A stretch of DNA of 64,000 nucleotides from Varanus komodoensis. Its lineage: Eukaryota > Chordata > Lepidosauria > Squamata > Varanidae. Positions 21,054-32,545 of this stretch are shown here, piece by piece. Made by a program: the position numbers and the translations under genes. The stretch lies in NCBI RefSeq assembly GCF_004798865.1, contig NW_025336598.1, positions 21,470,590-21,534,589 of the forward strand, in the 5' to 3' direction. Numbering within the stretch: position 1 is the stretch's first letter; each line of letters starts with the position of its first letter. The notes beneath the pieces are model-generated. The model had not been told where the DNA came from, did not search any database, and saw nothing but the letters and a program-made list of their open reading frames with translations.

Positions 21054-24000
21054 ACCAAGCAGCACACCTCATCTGCGCCATCTGCTGCACCTGGCATGGA
21101 AGAGGTCTGCAGCTTGTACAACCTGCATTCTGCAAGATTTCTGAACTTTCATTCTGAACTTTCTTGGCTCTGCTTGTTTTGCAAGACTAAGCCTAGCATT
21201 AGGGAAGTCCACAAACACGAGAGGACCAGATTCCTCTAGGTTTCATCTGCCTCAACTGCATTTGCTGCACCTTCCTTCCTCTCCAGCCCCTGAAGATGCA
21301 CCACAAGTCCTTCGTTTCACACTTTCTCCACCCCATAGACTTGCCATGGATCCTCGCTGCCTGGCCACGAGACATTCCCTTCTTCAGCCCATCCACCCCA
21401 AATTGAAAGTGGCCTCCGAGGCCAAATGCATTGCTTGGCATCTCCTCCGGCAGCGCTTCTGCTGTCCTCTTGATGCAATGCATCTATTGGAGGAAAGCCC
21501 AGTCCCTTTCTTCCCAGGAAGATCCAGTTCAGCAACCAAACTGAACTGCCAGTTGCTCTTGGATTGATGATTTCAGTTTGTACTGCAATTTCCCTCAATT
21601 TTCAGAGAAATTCTTCTCAGCTTGCAACTCTGTATCTTACAACCATCCCCCTCTACCTGGGGATCTACAAGAATTTTGTGTGTATTTACAAAGTAAATAA
21701 GTATGTTCTATTAGCAAATGTCAACAGCAATACATTCTTGGGCGATATCTGCAATTTCTCTAGCTTGTGTTTGGGATGGAAATTTCCCATCTATGTAAAT
21801 GCATTCCTCATCCATTTACAGTTTCATGCTTTAGCCAATGGGGAGAAATTAAGCATTTTCAATTGGGAGAAAAACCCACTTTAAAAAATGTGAGGTTTTT
21901 CCCTATAAGGAAAAAAAAGATGCTTGTATGGAGAATGCAAATGAAGTGAACAATGCTTTAAGAAGGAACCAGATAATTGAAGGGAACTTGAGCTTTGCCC
22001 ATTGGCTTATCCCTACGCACACCTAGTTTGCACCAATGGCCCTGCGTCAGAATTTACACTGTATCATTACAATAATTGCATACCACTGGGACTTCATTAT
22101 AGCTTGTTACCAAATGAGCTCCGTCTTTTCCAGGAGTGATTCCTCAGAAAAGTCTGAGTAGTTAGACTAAAATCACCTAGAATCCCCTGTGTTTACAATC
22201 TGTGAAAGTGGCCTTTTGGGTGTATTCCAATAGACTGCAGGCTCTTCTGAAATTCCTTTTGGAAAGCTGCATTCTCTTACCCAAACCACACAGCAGAGAT
22301 TCGAGAGGAGGCTCCTTGCGTGGATACATTCAGGGCTCATATGCTTGAGTATGGAAATGTTTGCATGATGACAGTCATAAGAGACGGTTCCACCATGCAG
22401 TTACGACTTCCAGCATGTGTGCAAAATTAAAATGGCATCTATATGCCAGCATTGTGGACAGGAAGAGAAGATATAGCCAGCTGGAGGAGGTCAAACAAAG
22501 CAGTTTTGGGAGGGGAGGACATTAAATGCCACTTAAGATTTGCCAGATTTTAGCCCACGAAATCTGTCAATCTTAATCTTCCATTCCAGGCAGCAGGCCT
22601 TGATTTTGGCTGAGTAAATGTTGGGTTTGGCACATGTAGTGAGTGAGATACTGCTTTGACTTTCTACAAATGAGAAAATAGATGGATGACAGAAGTCATA
22701 AATTTTAACACATGGCAATGCTATTATTGTTTTGGCAAATAATTTTGAAAAAATTGTTTGGCTCTGACTGCAGTGCTTTGTGTTATCCTAGCTAACAAAG
22801 GGAAGGGAAAATCTTGCTGGTCGTACCCAGTGGCGGCCTTGTTTCATTTGGCAGCTTTGAGGCCTGAATATTTCCGAATTCAAGTCCTCTTCATTTCCTT
22901 TGCTTCTTGTATTTTTGGCATGTTTGGGCATAATTTAATTTGACGCTTGTATAGCTGGTTATAACCTGGATAGGTACTTCATCTTCTATGTAACCAAAAT
23001 GTTCAGTAGTCAAGCCTACAATGGAAAATAAAAAGTTGTCCTTATCATTAGGCATGCTGAAATGAATTGACCCGGGTGGTAGATTTCAGGATGCCATTAA
23101 GGGCTGCACAGTTTGTTTATGTTCTTGTGAATTTAGATACCTCTCTTCAACATGAGTTTCTAGGGCAGGCCACAAAGAATGATAAAACTGGACAGTAAAA
23201 GGAGGGAAATCAGACAAATACAGCCCAACTGCAGATCTAGTAACAGTCTCTAGTGCCATAGAGAGATGCCTTCTGGGAAAGGAGTTCCAAGTCAAGGGTG
23301 TGCCAACCAAAAATGCTTCCTCTCTGGCAGTCACCTTCCCCTTGGGTAGTGGGTGTATTCAGAGGGAGAATTTCCAGATGACTGCATAGGTAGATTGAAG
23401 ATGGGAGATGGCCAACAAAAATTCCATTCAACTGCTAGCATTCTGAGCAGGTGTTCTTTGGACATTCCAGAGGATGTCCATGTCATCAGGGTTACACTGA
23501 GTCAGAACCTCAAATTAACATATGCAGCAGCAGGGGTGATGGTGCAACTCTCTGTGTAATGGAGTCACTCACGTACAGTACCTTCAATACCATCCAATAT
23601 CTGGCCCCAAGTGTCCATCACAGATGGAATCCTCTTTATGGAAGGTATCGGAGAAATGTTAGAAATTCTCTTCATATCTCAGCCTTGACAAAAATCAGAT
23701 ATATGAAAGTAAATAGTGTACAAAATGTAAGATCAGAAGGTTGAGATATTTCGGCACTAACACAACCAGGGCAGGAGATTGTTGTTATCTTCTCATCAAC
23801 ATCTTTACAGAGACATGAAGGGACCAAGGATGAGTTTTGGATTTGTCTCCATGAATTCCTTGGCAAGGGTTATCTAGAGATAAGGGTGAAGGGCAGAAAA
23901 GGAGAAACTGCATGACCAGTGCGATGTGGCCAGCCAGCTGTGGAAAGATACCAGGCAGTGTTGTTTGGTGAGATGTGACATGAGAGATGATGTGCTTAAT

Positions 24001-24173
24001 GAGAAAGCATAGAGGAAGAGTAGAGTCTATATAAGTTTCTGTTTATCCATTGTTCAGGGAAGTCCCTTTATGTTCGGCCTATACATGTATATACTCTGAT
24101 TGCCTTGACTGGCCTATTTCCTAAAATAGTACTGGTGGTTTATGTTTCTTCCTGAAGTATTTGTGCCTGTGCT
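21054..24173. other. No gene recognised; one weak LINE-like frame
   Basis: Mostly unique-looking sequence. At 23086-23334 the minus strand has a frame containing EAFLVGTPLTWNSFPRRHLS, which faintly resembles the 'R..F....LWNSLPREV' end of LINE reverse transcriptases. There is no other support, so I leave it unassigned. Confidence 0.4.
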
Positions 24174-24545
24174 CTATTTATTTATTTGGGACATTTCTAT
24201 CGTGCCTATACAAACGACTCAGGACAGCAATATAAAACAGCATAGCAGCAGCACATAAAATAGAATATAAATATCTTATAAAAACAATATTAAACCACAA
24301 TTCATAATCAAAATACAAGGAAAATAAAAAAGTTTTGGCATGGTGCTGAAATGGATAAGCATTGGCGCCAGGCGCACCTCTGAGGAGCAGGTTCCATAGC
24401 TGGGGCACAACCGCAGAAAAGGTCCTTTTCCAGGTAGCCACTCCTCTGATTTCCTTCAAGGAGGGCTCCTAAAGAAGGACCTCAGACAAGGATCTTGGAG
24501 GATGGGCAGGTGTATACAGAAGGAGATGCTCCTTCAGATGCCCAG
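24174..24545 (-). mobile_element. L2-clade LINE, 3' end
   Basis: From the ttatttatttg tail at 24177 the plus strand carries the 3' UTR. It then carries the complement of the RT C-terminus: the minus strand reads RTFSAVVPQLWNLLLRGAPG, equivalent to AFSAVVPKLWNARPREVRLA of copy B. The block ggcgccaggcgcacctctga is the conserved L2 hallmark. It is diverged and 5'-truncated. Confidence 0.82.
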
Positions 24546-25364
24546 GCCCTAAACTGTTTACCCTCCCATCATCCGCAGCCAAGGAAAGCTGCCTTCACTT
24601 TGTATGTGTGGAAGAAGGGAAGCTTTAAAAAGAAAGAACACCTTCTGCATTGTTAACAATAAAGATTTATTTGCTTTTTAAAAAATAAACACAAAGCACA
24701 ATAGGAATCAAAGTCACCTAACTTTTAGTAACAGCTCCCCTCCCCAGTTCATTTCCTCACCCTTGGTCTAGACAGAAAAATACAGAATAGAGAAGCAACA
24801 AAAGTTCTTGAAGATTTCAGTAGGGAAAGTGGCACATTCCAAAAATCAGCACGATACTATCCTCTCATGTTATTTGCAACAAGAGCACCCACTGAAAAGG
24901 CAGGGTGGAGGCGCTTGATCACAAGCGGTGATCAAATCCAAGTTTAACACGAGGATGATTGAATAGTGAGGCATGAAAACATCATTTCTAGGAGTGAACC
25001 TGGTGGGTGGACTATTTCCACTCACCAGGATGCAGATTTGCCCTTTATCCGGAAAGCCTTCAAGAAATGCAGACATGGGCTCCCAAATGGGAAAGTTTCA
25101 TTGGTAGAAGGCAAGAGAAGGAAGTGGGAATTTTGTGCTGCTCTTCTGGATTGAGATGCAACTAACGGATGGAGAAAGAGGGCTACATTTATGGAATTTA
25201 TGGTCAGATGTGTCCCTCTAGAGAAAGTACAAATTTGTACAATGCATCCTAAATTAGTCACTCTCAATTCAGTTCATTAAAACAATGAAAGACCAATGTA
25301 ATCAGAGGAAGAAAAACAAAATCCCAAGTAGAGATGCTAGTACTGGGATGATCTTTAAAAGCTC
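24546..25364. other. No gene recognised
   Basis: Unique-looking sequence with an A-rich patch near 24660-24690. No supported frame. Confidence 0.4.
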
Positions 25365-25900
25365 TAAATAAATAAATACATACATACATACTGCACATTG
25401 TATTATCACAAAGATCAGACATTAAAATTTATACTCTTTGCGAGCAATAGCCTGTTGAATTTTACAAGCAGCTGCCAAAAAACTTACACTCTGGGCTATG
25501 ATCTCTGGGTTAATTCCCATAAGAAAAATCTTGACCCCTATGTCCGAGTGATCAATAAATTTTCTAATCAAAGAGAGGTTGAACTTGCCATGTACTTCCT
25601 GGTAAAGCAAGCAATAAAGCATGCCATGCTGTATTTCTACTTCTCCGAAATTGCAGGGGCAAACCCTTTCTGACATGGGTATCCTTCTATAGCGACCCTC
25701 AGTAACAGTTGAGAGAAGTGCTCAGCATCTGGGTAAAAAGAAAGCCTTGCTTTGCCTTGGGAACTCTAATAAGAGGTAGGCAGCTGGTGCTACAACATAT
25801 CTTACATTCTCTGCTGCCAGAAAGTTTGGAAATTGGTTTCTCTCCATAATAAACAACACTTAACGGGGTATTTCTGAGTAACATTGTAGAGTTATGCTCC
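25365..25900 (-). mobile_element. LINE remnant with Cys-His C-terminal motif, family unclear
   Basis: The plus strand starts with a simple tail (aaataaataaatacatacat) at 25367-25390, as expected for the 3' end of a minus-strand LINE. The minus strand has an 84-codon frame (25422-25676) reading SERVCPCNFGEVEIQHGMLY then CLLYQEV. The spacing C-P-C ... H ... C-x-x-Y resembles the Cys-His knuckle near the end of many LINE ORF2 proteins. The frame upstream (25699-25884) carries further Cys residues (SRECKICCSTSCLPLIRVPK). I cannot assign a clade; no RT core is present. Confidence 0.4.
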
Positions 25901-26602
25901 TGTTTTTATTCTTGTTTGCCAGACATAAAACACTTTGGCAATGTAGTGAGGAATAAGGTTAGAAAAATAAGGAATTCGTGATTATACTTGATGCTGCATT
26001 CTAGAGTTTACAGTTGCAATCCACAATTACCCATTTTCGTTGCTTGTAGACTGCAACCTTGATTTCAGACTCTGGGTGATGATTGATAGCACTTAACTGA
26101 AAAAAAAGCCCACAACAATTTACCAGCAACCCACAGGAAGTCATATTTTGGCCAGTTTGTTCACAGCTGACATCAACTGTCTCAGGTTGACTTAATTGGA
26201 AACTGCTGGAAGATGGCCCCAGATTAAATGTTGCTTGGAGATGGATTTGTCATCACTTAGTTTCTCTCTTGATGCAGTTCATTCAAAGCACAGATGGGAC
26301 ATTCTTGGGTCAAACATGACATCCACAGAAGTTGGAGCTGCAGAAGCAAACCTTTAAAATCTGCAAGCATTGAACTGACACATTTTGGCGGGGGCGGGGC
26401 AGAAGAGCAGCTCATCATGGCATCTGGCAGCAGGTATATCCAGCTCCCATCAAAGTTCTTGATGACGCCTTTAACCGGCTGATTGACTATGGCCAAGAGG
26501 CCCACCTTCATCATGGCCTTCAAAACTGTACCTCTGTCCGGAGGTTTCCAGCCCATTCACAATGCAACAGATGTGCTTCCACTGGGGGAGCTTGACACTG
26601 TT
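25901..26602. other. No gene recognised
   Basis: A 99-codon minus-strand open frame (26257-26556) ends about 50 bases from the DIRS left end. It reads plausibly (KAMMKVGLLAIVNQPVKGVI) but matches nothing I know and has no visible exon signals. Confidence 0.35.
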
Positions 26603-26604
26603 GA

Positions 26605-26801
26605 AGAAAAAAGCAGGTTGCTTACCTGTAACTGATGTTCTTCGAGTGGCCATCTGTGCATTCACACATATGGGTACTGCACCTGCACAGTGCCTAAGGC
26701 CGGAAAGATTAGAAAGCTAATGGTTTTGGTGGGAAACTCTGCTAACCTCCCCCTCGGGACTATATATAGAGCGGAGTGTCCGCCATTTTCTCCAGTCTTT
26801 G
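26605..26801 (+). repeat. Left inverted terminal repeat of the DIRS-like element
   Basis: The left ITR carries a TATA-like tatatatagagcgg at 26761-26774 and ends near ccattttctccagtcttt. Its reverse complement is found at 32384-32539. The outermost 60 bases or so (gcaggttgcttacctgtaac and following) are not present at the right end but are mirrored in the internal complementary region. Confidence 0.88.
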
Positions 26802-26927
26802 AAAGACCGATCATTCACCCCCTTTCGGGAGAGAAATACATATAACTTTGTAGGGAATCATGAACATACTGCATGGTACGTATGAAAAATTCCACTCACC
26901 AACACCGAGCGGGGCCGGCGGGCGGGT

Positions 26928-27022
26928 TGTGTGAATGCACAGATGGCCACTCGAAGAACATCAGTTACAGGTAAGCAACCTGCTTTTCTTCGTCGTGGCC
27001 TCTGTGCATCACACACATGGGT
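26928..27022 (+). repeat. Internal complementary region of the DIRS-like element
   Basis: The left half (tgtgaatgcacagatggcca through gtaagcaacctgc) is the reverse complement of the outer left ITR (26605-26670). The right half (ttcttcgtcgtggcctctgt, then gcatcacaca) is the reverse complement of the outer right ITR (32494-32539). In DIRS-1 such a region templates completion of the ends and formation of the circular intermediate. Confidence 0.88.
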
Positions 27023-27061
27023 GAGTAGCAAGCTTACCAGACTCGGAGAAGGGCGGTGTCA

Positions 27062-28430
27062 TCATTGAAGAACTGCAGAGAGGACAGCCCTACCGAAGGA
27101 GCAGTTCTGTCTGGCATGCACATTAAGTTGGTAATGCCTGGGAAAAGTGCACGGAGCAGCCCAAGTCACAGCTTTGCTGATGTCTTGGATCAGGATTCCC
27201 ACCGCAAAGGCCAAAGAGGCTGCTACTGCTCTTGTGGAATGACCCCTCGGAATGACAGGTAAGTCTATTTTGGCAAGTTGATATGCCAATACAATGGTCT
27301 GAACTATCCACTTCGACAGACTTTGCGATGATACAGGAGATCCTTTGTAATGCTCGGAATATTTAACAAAGAGTCTGTTGGAAAGTTGAATAGATTCTGT
27401 GCGCGACCTATAAAAAGCCAAACAACAACGCACATCGAGTGTATGCAAGGATCTCTCGATTGGGTTCAATGGTGATGGGAAGAATGCCGGTAGAACAATT
27501 TCCTGATTCAAATGGAATGGAGTGGCTATCTTGGGTAAAAAGGTAGAGTCCATTCGAAGAACCACCTTCTCCTTATGAAAGTTCAAATAAGGTGGATCTA
27601 CTCTCAATGCACAAAGTTCACTAGCTCTACACACTGATGTGACAGCTACAAGAAAGGCTGTCTTCCAGGATGCAAGACAGAGATCTACAGTCGCCAAAGT
27701 TTCAAAGAGGGGTCTTGTTAGCGCTTGGAGAACAACTGAAAGACTCCAGGTAGGCATGACAGGTCGAATTGAAGGGTGGAGGTTCTGCAGTCCTTTAAGG
27801 AATCTCCTAAGAAGAGGTTGTGAAAACACCGATGAGCCCCATATCTCACCACGGAAATGTGATACCGTTGCTGTGTAAACCTTGATAGATGAAGGCTTAA
27901 GTCCTGAATGATGTAGCTGTAGAAGAAACTGAAGTATATTCTCAATGGAGCCTGACTCCAGAGCAAAGGAATGCGATTCAGTGAAAGCTGAGAATCAGCG
28001 CCACTTTGCTGCATAAGACCTCCGAGTTGACGGTCGTAGAGCAGACTCGAGAATTCTTTGAATGTCTGGATCTAGAGTACTCAATCCTGCAGGAAAGTCT
28101 GTCGGAACTGAGGGAACAAGTAGCGTCTCGGGTTCATGAGTAGAGGTACTGAGCATCCGAGTAGCACTTGGTACTGAGTCAGTCCCATTAGTCAGCAAAT
28201 TCGCCATGCCGTGAGATTCAATGAAGCTAAGTCCGGGTGATGGACTGCGCCATGTTGTTGAGTTATCAGGTGTGGTATCAACGGAAGGCGGCGAAAGATG
28301 TTGTACGAAATCTGAAGAAGGGTGGAAAACCATGCTTGGTGGGGGCCACCAAGGTGTAATCAGTATTCCCATGGCATCATCGTGTATAATCTTCGAAACG
28401 ACTTTCGTTAATAGGAGGGAAGGCATAAAT
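27062..28430 (-). pseudogene. Tyrosine recombinase region of the DIRS-like element (fossil)
   Basis: This region holds a DIRS-type recombinase. The linker reads PSLLLTKVVSKIIHDDAMGI and TPWWPPPSMVF. The core-binding start is LRPSTRRSYAAKW. The catalytic domain has an Arg in CRASELCALR, the box HSTRAVAASLAFAVG (H-x-x-R) and a terminal Tyr in FPRHYQL. R...HxxR...Y is the catalytic set of this superfamily. The enzyme would insert the circular DNA copy without a target duplication. It lies downstream of the RNase H region, as in other vertebrate DIRS elements. It is broken and treated as a fossil. Confidence 0.85.
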
Positions 28431-28499
28431 TCTGATGCCAGACCAAGGGATCATGAGGGCATCTCCCATTGACCCCGGTCCTGTGCCCGCTCTGGAACA

Positions 28500-29930
28500 G
28501 AATATCTAGCATACTGTGTTCCTGTGGGTGGCAAACAAGTCGATGTCCGGGAGTCCCCACAGTTGGAAAAGTTGACTGCAGAACCGTCGATCTAATTTGC
28601 ATTCGTGGGTCATCGACATGTGTCTGCTCAAAACGTCCGCTTCCTCTTTATCAGTCCCAGCCAGATGGACTGCTAGAAGAGTTATACCCCTTGGGATGCA
28701 CCATACCCAAATGTCCATGGACAGACGAGCTAGGGCTACAGATTTTGTCCCTCCCTGTTTGTTGATGTAAAACACCGCTACTATGCTGTCGGATGTAATG
28801 TGAATAACTTGCTGACAAACAGTGTCCTCAAAAGATCGAAGAGCTTTGAAAATTGCTAAGAGTTTGAGGTAGTTGATGTGTCTTGACGACTCCACCCGGT
28901 TCCAAGTGCCCTGGGACTGAAGTCCCGCACATACGGCGCCCCACCCGATCATCGAGGCATCGGTATATAGAGTCAGTGTTGGGTGAGGCATCTGGAACGG
29001 GGTACCCACATATAAATTGTTCGGAATAGTCCACCAAGTCAACATCTGTAGAACAGCTGGAGGCAGTTGAATTGTCCTGTCGGGCGAATTTTGTTGAGGG
29101 TGAAAATTCCTGTTGAACCATAATTGAAGAGGACGTAGTCAGAGCCTGGCGTGGGGGACAATGGCTACAGTGGCGGCCATATGACCCAAAAGCTTCTGAA
29201 TAGCGAGTGCCGGGACGATCTTGTTTTGTCGAATCTGATGAATACAGGACAAAAGGCTGTCCTGACGAGCTGGAGGGAGAAAGGCCCTCACCAGAGTAGA
29301 GTCAAGAAGGACTCCGATGAAGTCTATCACCTGTACAGGGATAAAGGGTGATTTTTCACGGTTAATGCATAGTCCTAAATCGTCCAACAAAGAACAAGTT
29401 TTCTCGACAGCTGACAAAAGACCTTCGCGGGTCTGGGAGACTATAAGCCAGTCATCCAGGTAGGAGTATACTTGGATGCCTTGGAGACACAGTTATGCAC
29501 ACATTGGGGCCATACATTTCGTAAAGACCTTCGGGGCTGTAGCTAGTCCAAACAGGAGGACATTGAATTCATATATGCCGGTCCAAACGCTAAAATGCAG
29601 AAGACGTCTATGACCTGGGTGGATCGATATGTGGAAATAGGTGTCCTTCAAATCCAGTGAGGTGAACCAATCCTCTCTCCTCAGCAATTGAAGGATATTT
29701 TGAAGGGTAGTCATCCGAAATTTCTTTGGTTTAATAAATTTATTGACATTTCGGTGGTCCAAAATTGGACGAAGACCACCATTCTGTTTAGGGACCATAA
29801 AATATCTAGAATAGAATCCATGAAGCCCTTTGGAGCTGCAGAGCTGTCGGTTCGCTCCTTTACGAAGTAGTTGTTGCACTTCGTCTTCCAATACTTGCGA
29901 GCGTGGTGTAAACCGGATCGGGCTCAATGG
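28500..29930 (-). pseudogene. Reverse transcriptase and RNase H region of the DIRS-like element (fossil)
   Basis: RT landmarks are KQNGGLRPILDHRNVNKFI, WFTSLDLKDTYFHISIHPGH (first catalytic Asp) and YLDDWLI near 29440-29470 (catalytic DD). RNase H follows, with LYTDASMIGWGA, a helix around LKLLAIFKALRSF, ITSDSIVAVFYINKQGG and HLAGTDKEEADVLSR. These motifs and their order are typical of DIRS elements, whose RT groups with LTR-type enzymes. No separate methyltransferase domain was recognised between RNase H and recombinase. Broken. Confidence 0.87.
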
Positions 29931-30092
29931 AGGAACGGTATCGAATTATATTTTGTATCCGAGCTGAATGATGGATAAAACCCACTGATCAGATGTGATG
30001 GACTCCCAAATGGGGAGTCGGCCTTGCAGCCGCTCCCCAAAAGGGAGAGGGAAAGGTGGGTGTTGAGATGGAGGAGAGGTTCGCCCACCCAG

Positions 30093-32170
30093 TCAGCACT
30101 GGTGCTTCTCATTATCAAACCGGTGATGGCCTTGCGGAAACCGTTGTTGAGGTTGCTGCCTCCTGCGTTGTTGTCGTTGGTAGTATTGTCTCTGAGGGGG
30201 TTGGTACCAATAGGATGGACACGACCAAGCCCACTTACGTTTTTGCTGTGCTGGTAGCTCCATCTGTCTGGCCATCATGCGGGACTCATGACTGGACTTA
30301 AGCTTGTGGTCCGTTTGTGAGTGAAAGAGTTCCGAGCCATTGAAGGGCATTTCTTTGATGTGCTTCTTCATCTCATCGGGAAAGTTACAATTTCTCAACC
30401 AGGCATGTCTGCACAGCGAAATGGCACCGACTAGGGCTCTACAATCGGTGTCCACATGGTGGCAGACTGTGAACAATTGCTGAATTGCCACCTGCATACC
30501 CCCCTTGATGAAGGTCCTGGCTGCTGTTCTGGCAGGGATGCAACGACATTGTTCAGTCTTTGCACGGTGAAGAACTGATACCTGGCAAGGGTGGCTTCGT
30601 AATTGGACATACGAAGCCCAAGTCCAGCGGCCACATAGACCCGGCATGCCAAGGTATCAATTTTTCTTCCCTCCTTGTCCTGGGGGGTGGTATGTCCTCT
30701 GAATTCCCTGCCTTGGGATGACTCAACAATGACAGAATTCGGCTTAGTATGGTGTAACAAGAAGGGTATGTCACTCTCCAGAACATGGTACATAGATTCG
30801 TATCACCGCACAGTGGGTTGTGGCTGTGTGAGCAGATCCCAAGCCTGGGTCTTCGCCTGCCACAATGTTGTGATTAATGGCAGGACAATCGCAGGTGACT
30901 GTTCTCCTCTCACAATGTCATAGAACTTGTCAGTGCTCAGATCGGGCTGGTGTTGTGCCTCGATCTCGAGTGACCGAACAAGCTCAGACATGAGCTCTCT
31001 GAAGGAGATGTGCGGTTCCTGAGGAGATGATGGGCCCTGAGATGTTATCGCAACATCGGGAGAGGTGGAGTCCGCATTGGAGCCGGAGTCGGGTTCAAGA
31101 TGGTATGGGCCCGACGAACTCCCCAGTGAGGTTGGGCATTCAGGTTCTGCACATCTCGAGGTAGATGGAGCTTCTCCATGGACGGTCCCTTGGCTGCAGA
31201 TGGAAGCCGAAGGAGTGGTAGTCTCCCCAGCCCGACGGATAATCATAACAGGGCTGGAACCATTCCTCCTCGTGTCGTTTGTCCCTGTGGGTACGGTACC
31301 ACAGTGGAAAGGCGGAAGACCGATCCCTAACTCTGGCCGGAGGCATTGGTGTTGGCGAGCGAGCCATGGGGGGAGAATCTTGGATCTCTCCATCCGAAAT
31401 GGACTCATGTTGTGGCTCCTCGGGTTGGTCGAGGGACTGGCCCTGTTGAGGAGCAGGTCGTGCCAGAGATCCCGGTGGGGTGACCTGCGTTGCCACTTGT
31501 AGCATCGGTACCGATGGTGTTGGTACTGATGCTGCCATCGAGATTGAAGGGGCTGATGAACCCGAGTCCCAATGCCTCTTTGGCTTATGAGCCAGTTTGG
31601 CCGCTTTATTCTTCTTTGCTTTCTTATGGGAAGAAGACTGGTCCGACCCGCCATGCTTCCCTTTCTCCCGCTGTTTACGTGAGGGAGAAAGAGATAATTG
31701 GGCTCCGGATGGTGAAGTCCCATCGTCCGATGGGCGTGGCTGAGGCATAGGCGGCATGACCGCAGGGCGTTGGCCAGGCGTGGCCGAAGTGGTAGCCGGG
31801 CGTTGGCCAGAGGCAGCCGAGGCAGAAGCCGGGCGCTTGGCGGGCAGGGTCGGAGCAGGTCCAGATTTTTGTGTTGTGACCCGTCCCGAGGCTGTGTAGC
31901 AATGGGGATGGCATATAAAAACTTTTAATAAATAAATAAATAAATATTGCAGTGAGTTGGTCTGACTGCATTAATGCTTGATCCCAAAGGAGTTTTCTCA
32001 AGTGATTCTTCCTGTTTTTGCGGGCCTGCTTGGTGAACGTGAGGCAATGGTGGCATTTATCCGTTCTGTGCTCCTCGCCGAGGCAAAGGAGGCACAAGTC
32101 ATGAGGGTCCACTGGGGACATCTTGGACCCACATTCCGCGCATTTGCGGAAAGTCGCTCGCTGCGCCATC
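30093..32170 (-). pseudogene. Gag-like region of the DIRS-like element (fossil)
   Basis: The region starts with a Cys/His cluster, CAECGSKMSPVDPHDLCLLC then CHHC, a pattern found at the N-terminus of DIRS Gag-like proteins. A Lys-rich stretch and a Ser/Pro-rich low-complexity region follow (around 31150-31750). The helical C-terminal part runs near 30100-30800. It probably packages element RNA, which is inference from the family. It is interrupted by an L2 tip at about 31855-31955 and is broken elsewhere. Confidence 0.7.
31855..31955 (+). mobile_element. L2 3' tip nested in the DIRS Gag-like region
   Basis: The plus strand reads tgacccgtcccgaggctgtg, then tagcaatggggatggcatat and aaaaacttttaataaataaa. 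This follows the L2 3' tip ('gtaagccgccccgaggcctcgg..aatggggcggcatagaaatgttttaataaataaa'). It is a short, 5'-truncated insertion, younger than the DIRS element. Its left boundary is uncertain. Confidence 0.65.
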
Positions 32171-32383
32171 GAAGAAAAAGGAAGGAATAGAGGATAGTAA
32201 AGGGGGATAAGATAATATTTTTGAGTTTTTTTTTTTTAGCAAGAAGAGGAAAAAAGAGATATAACAAGGGGAAACAACTTGGAGTAATAAGAACAGAGAA
32301 CAATAAGAACGATAAGATAAAGAGCAAATATGGTAGTCAAAGCGAGAGTTGAACAGGCACGAGGCACAGTGAATGGTGGTCGC

Positions 32384-32539
32384 AAAAGACTGGAGAAAAT
32401 GGTGGACACTCCGCTCTATATATAGTCCTGAGGAGGAAGGGTTCCCTGCCAAAACCATTAGCTTTCTAATCTTTCCGGCCTTAGGCACTGCGCAGGTGCA
32501 GCACCCATATGTGTGATGCACAGAGGCCTCGACGAAGAA
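32384..32539 (+). repeat. Right inverted terminal repeat of the DIRS-like element
   Basis: Reverse complement of the left ITR. Shared blocks include aaaagactggagaaaatggt, actccgctctatatatagtc and ttagctttctaatctttccg. The outermost segment cagaggcctcgacgaagaa is specific to this end and is mirrored at 26985-27010. For the minus-strand genes this end is 5', so its TATA-like tctatatatag is the likely promoter side. Confidence 0.88.
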
Positions 32540-32545
32540 TGTTGA

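Larger units (their letters stand above)
26603..32539 (-). mobile_element. DIRS-like tyrosine-recombinase retrotransposon (fossil)
   Basis: An element of about 5.9 kb on the minus strand has inverted terminal repeats (26605-26801 and 32384-32539) and an internal complementary region (26928-27022). It encodes, in minus-strand order, a Gag-like Cys-rich region, RT with RNase H, and a tyrosine recombinase. This is the architecture of the DIRS clade, which integrates by recombinase instead of a DDE integrase. It differs from Ngaro and PAT, which have split direct repeats. The left and right repeats are roughly 90% alike by eye. The coding regions are broken in several places, perhaps six to ten in all, so it is a moderately old fossil. 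An L2 tip lies inside it. The hexamer TGTTGA flanks both ends (26599-26604 and 32540-32545). Confidence 0.92.

Noticed and set aside
23086-23334. LINE RT C-terminus (TWNSFPRRHL)
   Set aside because: Only one weak motif, no 3' UTR or tail, and no upstream RT.
26603-32539. LTR retrotransposon or retrovirus
   Set aside because: Ends are inverted and not direct repeats, there is an internal complementary region, and the integration enzyme is a tyrosine recombinase instead of a DDE integrase.
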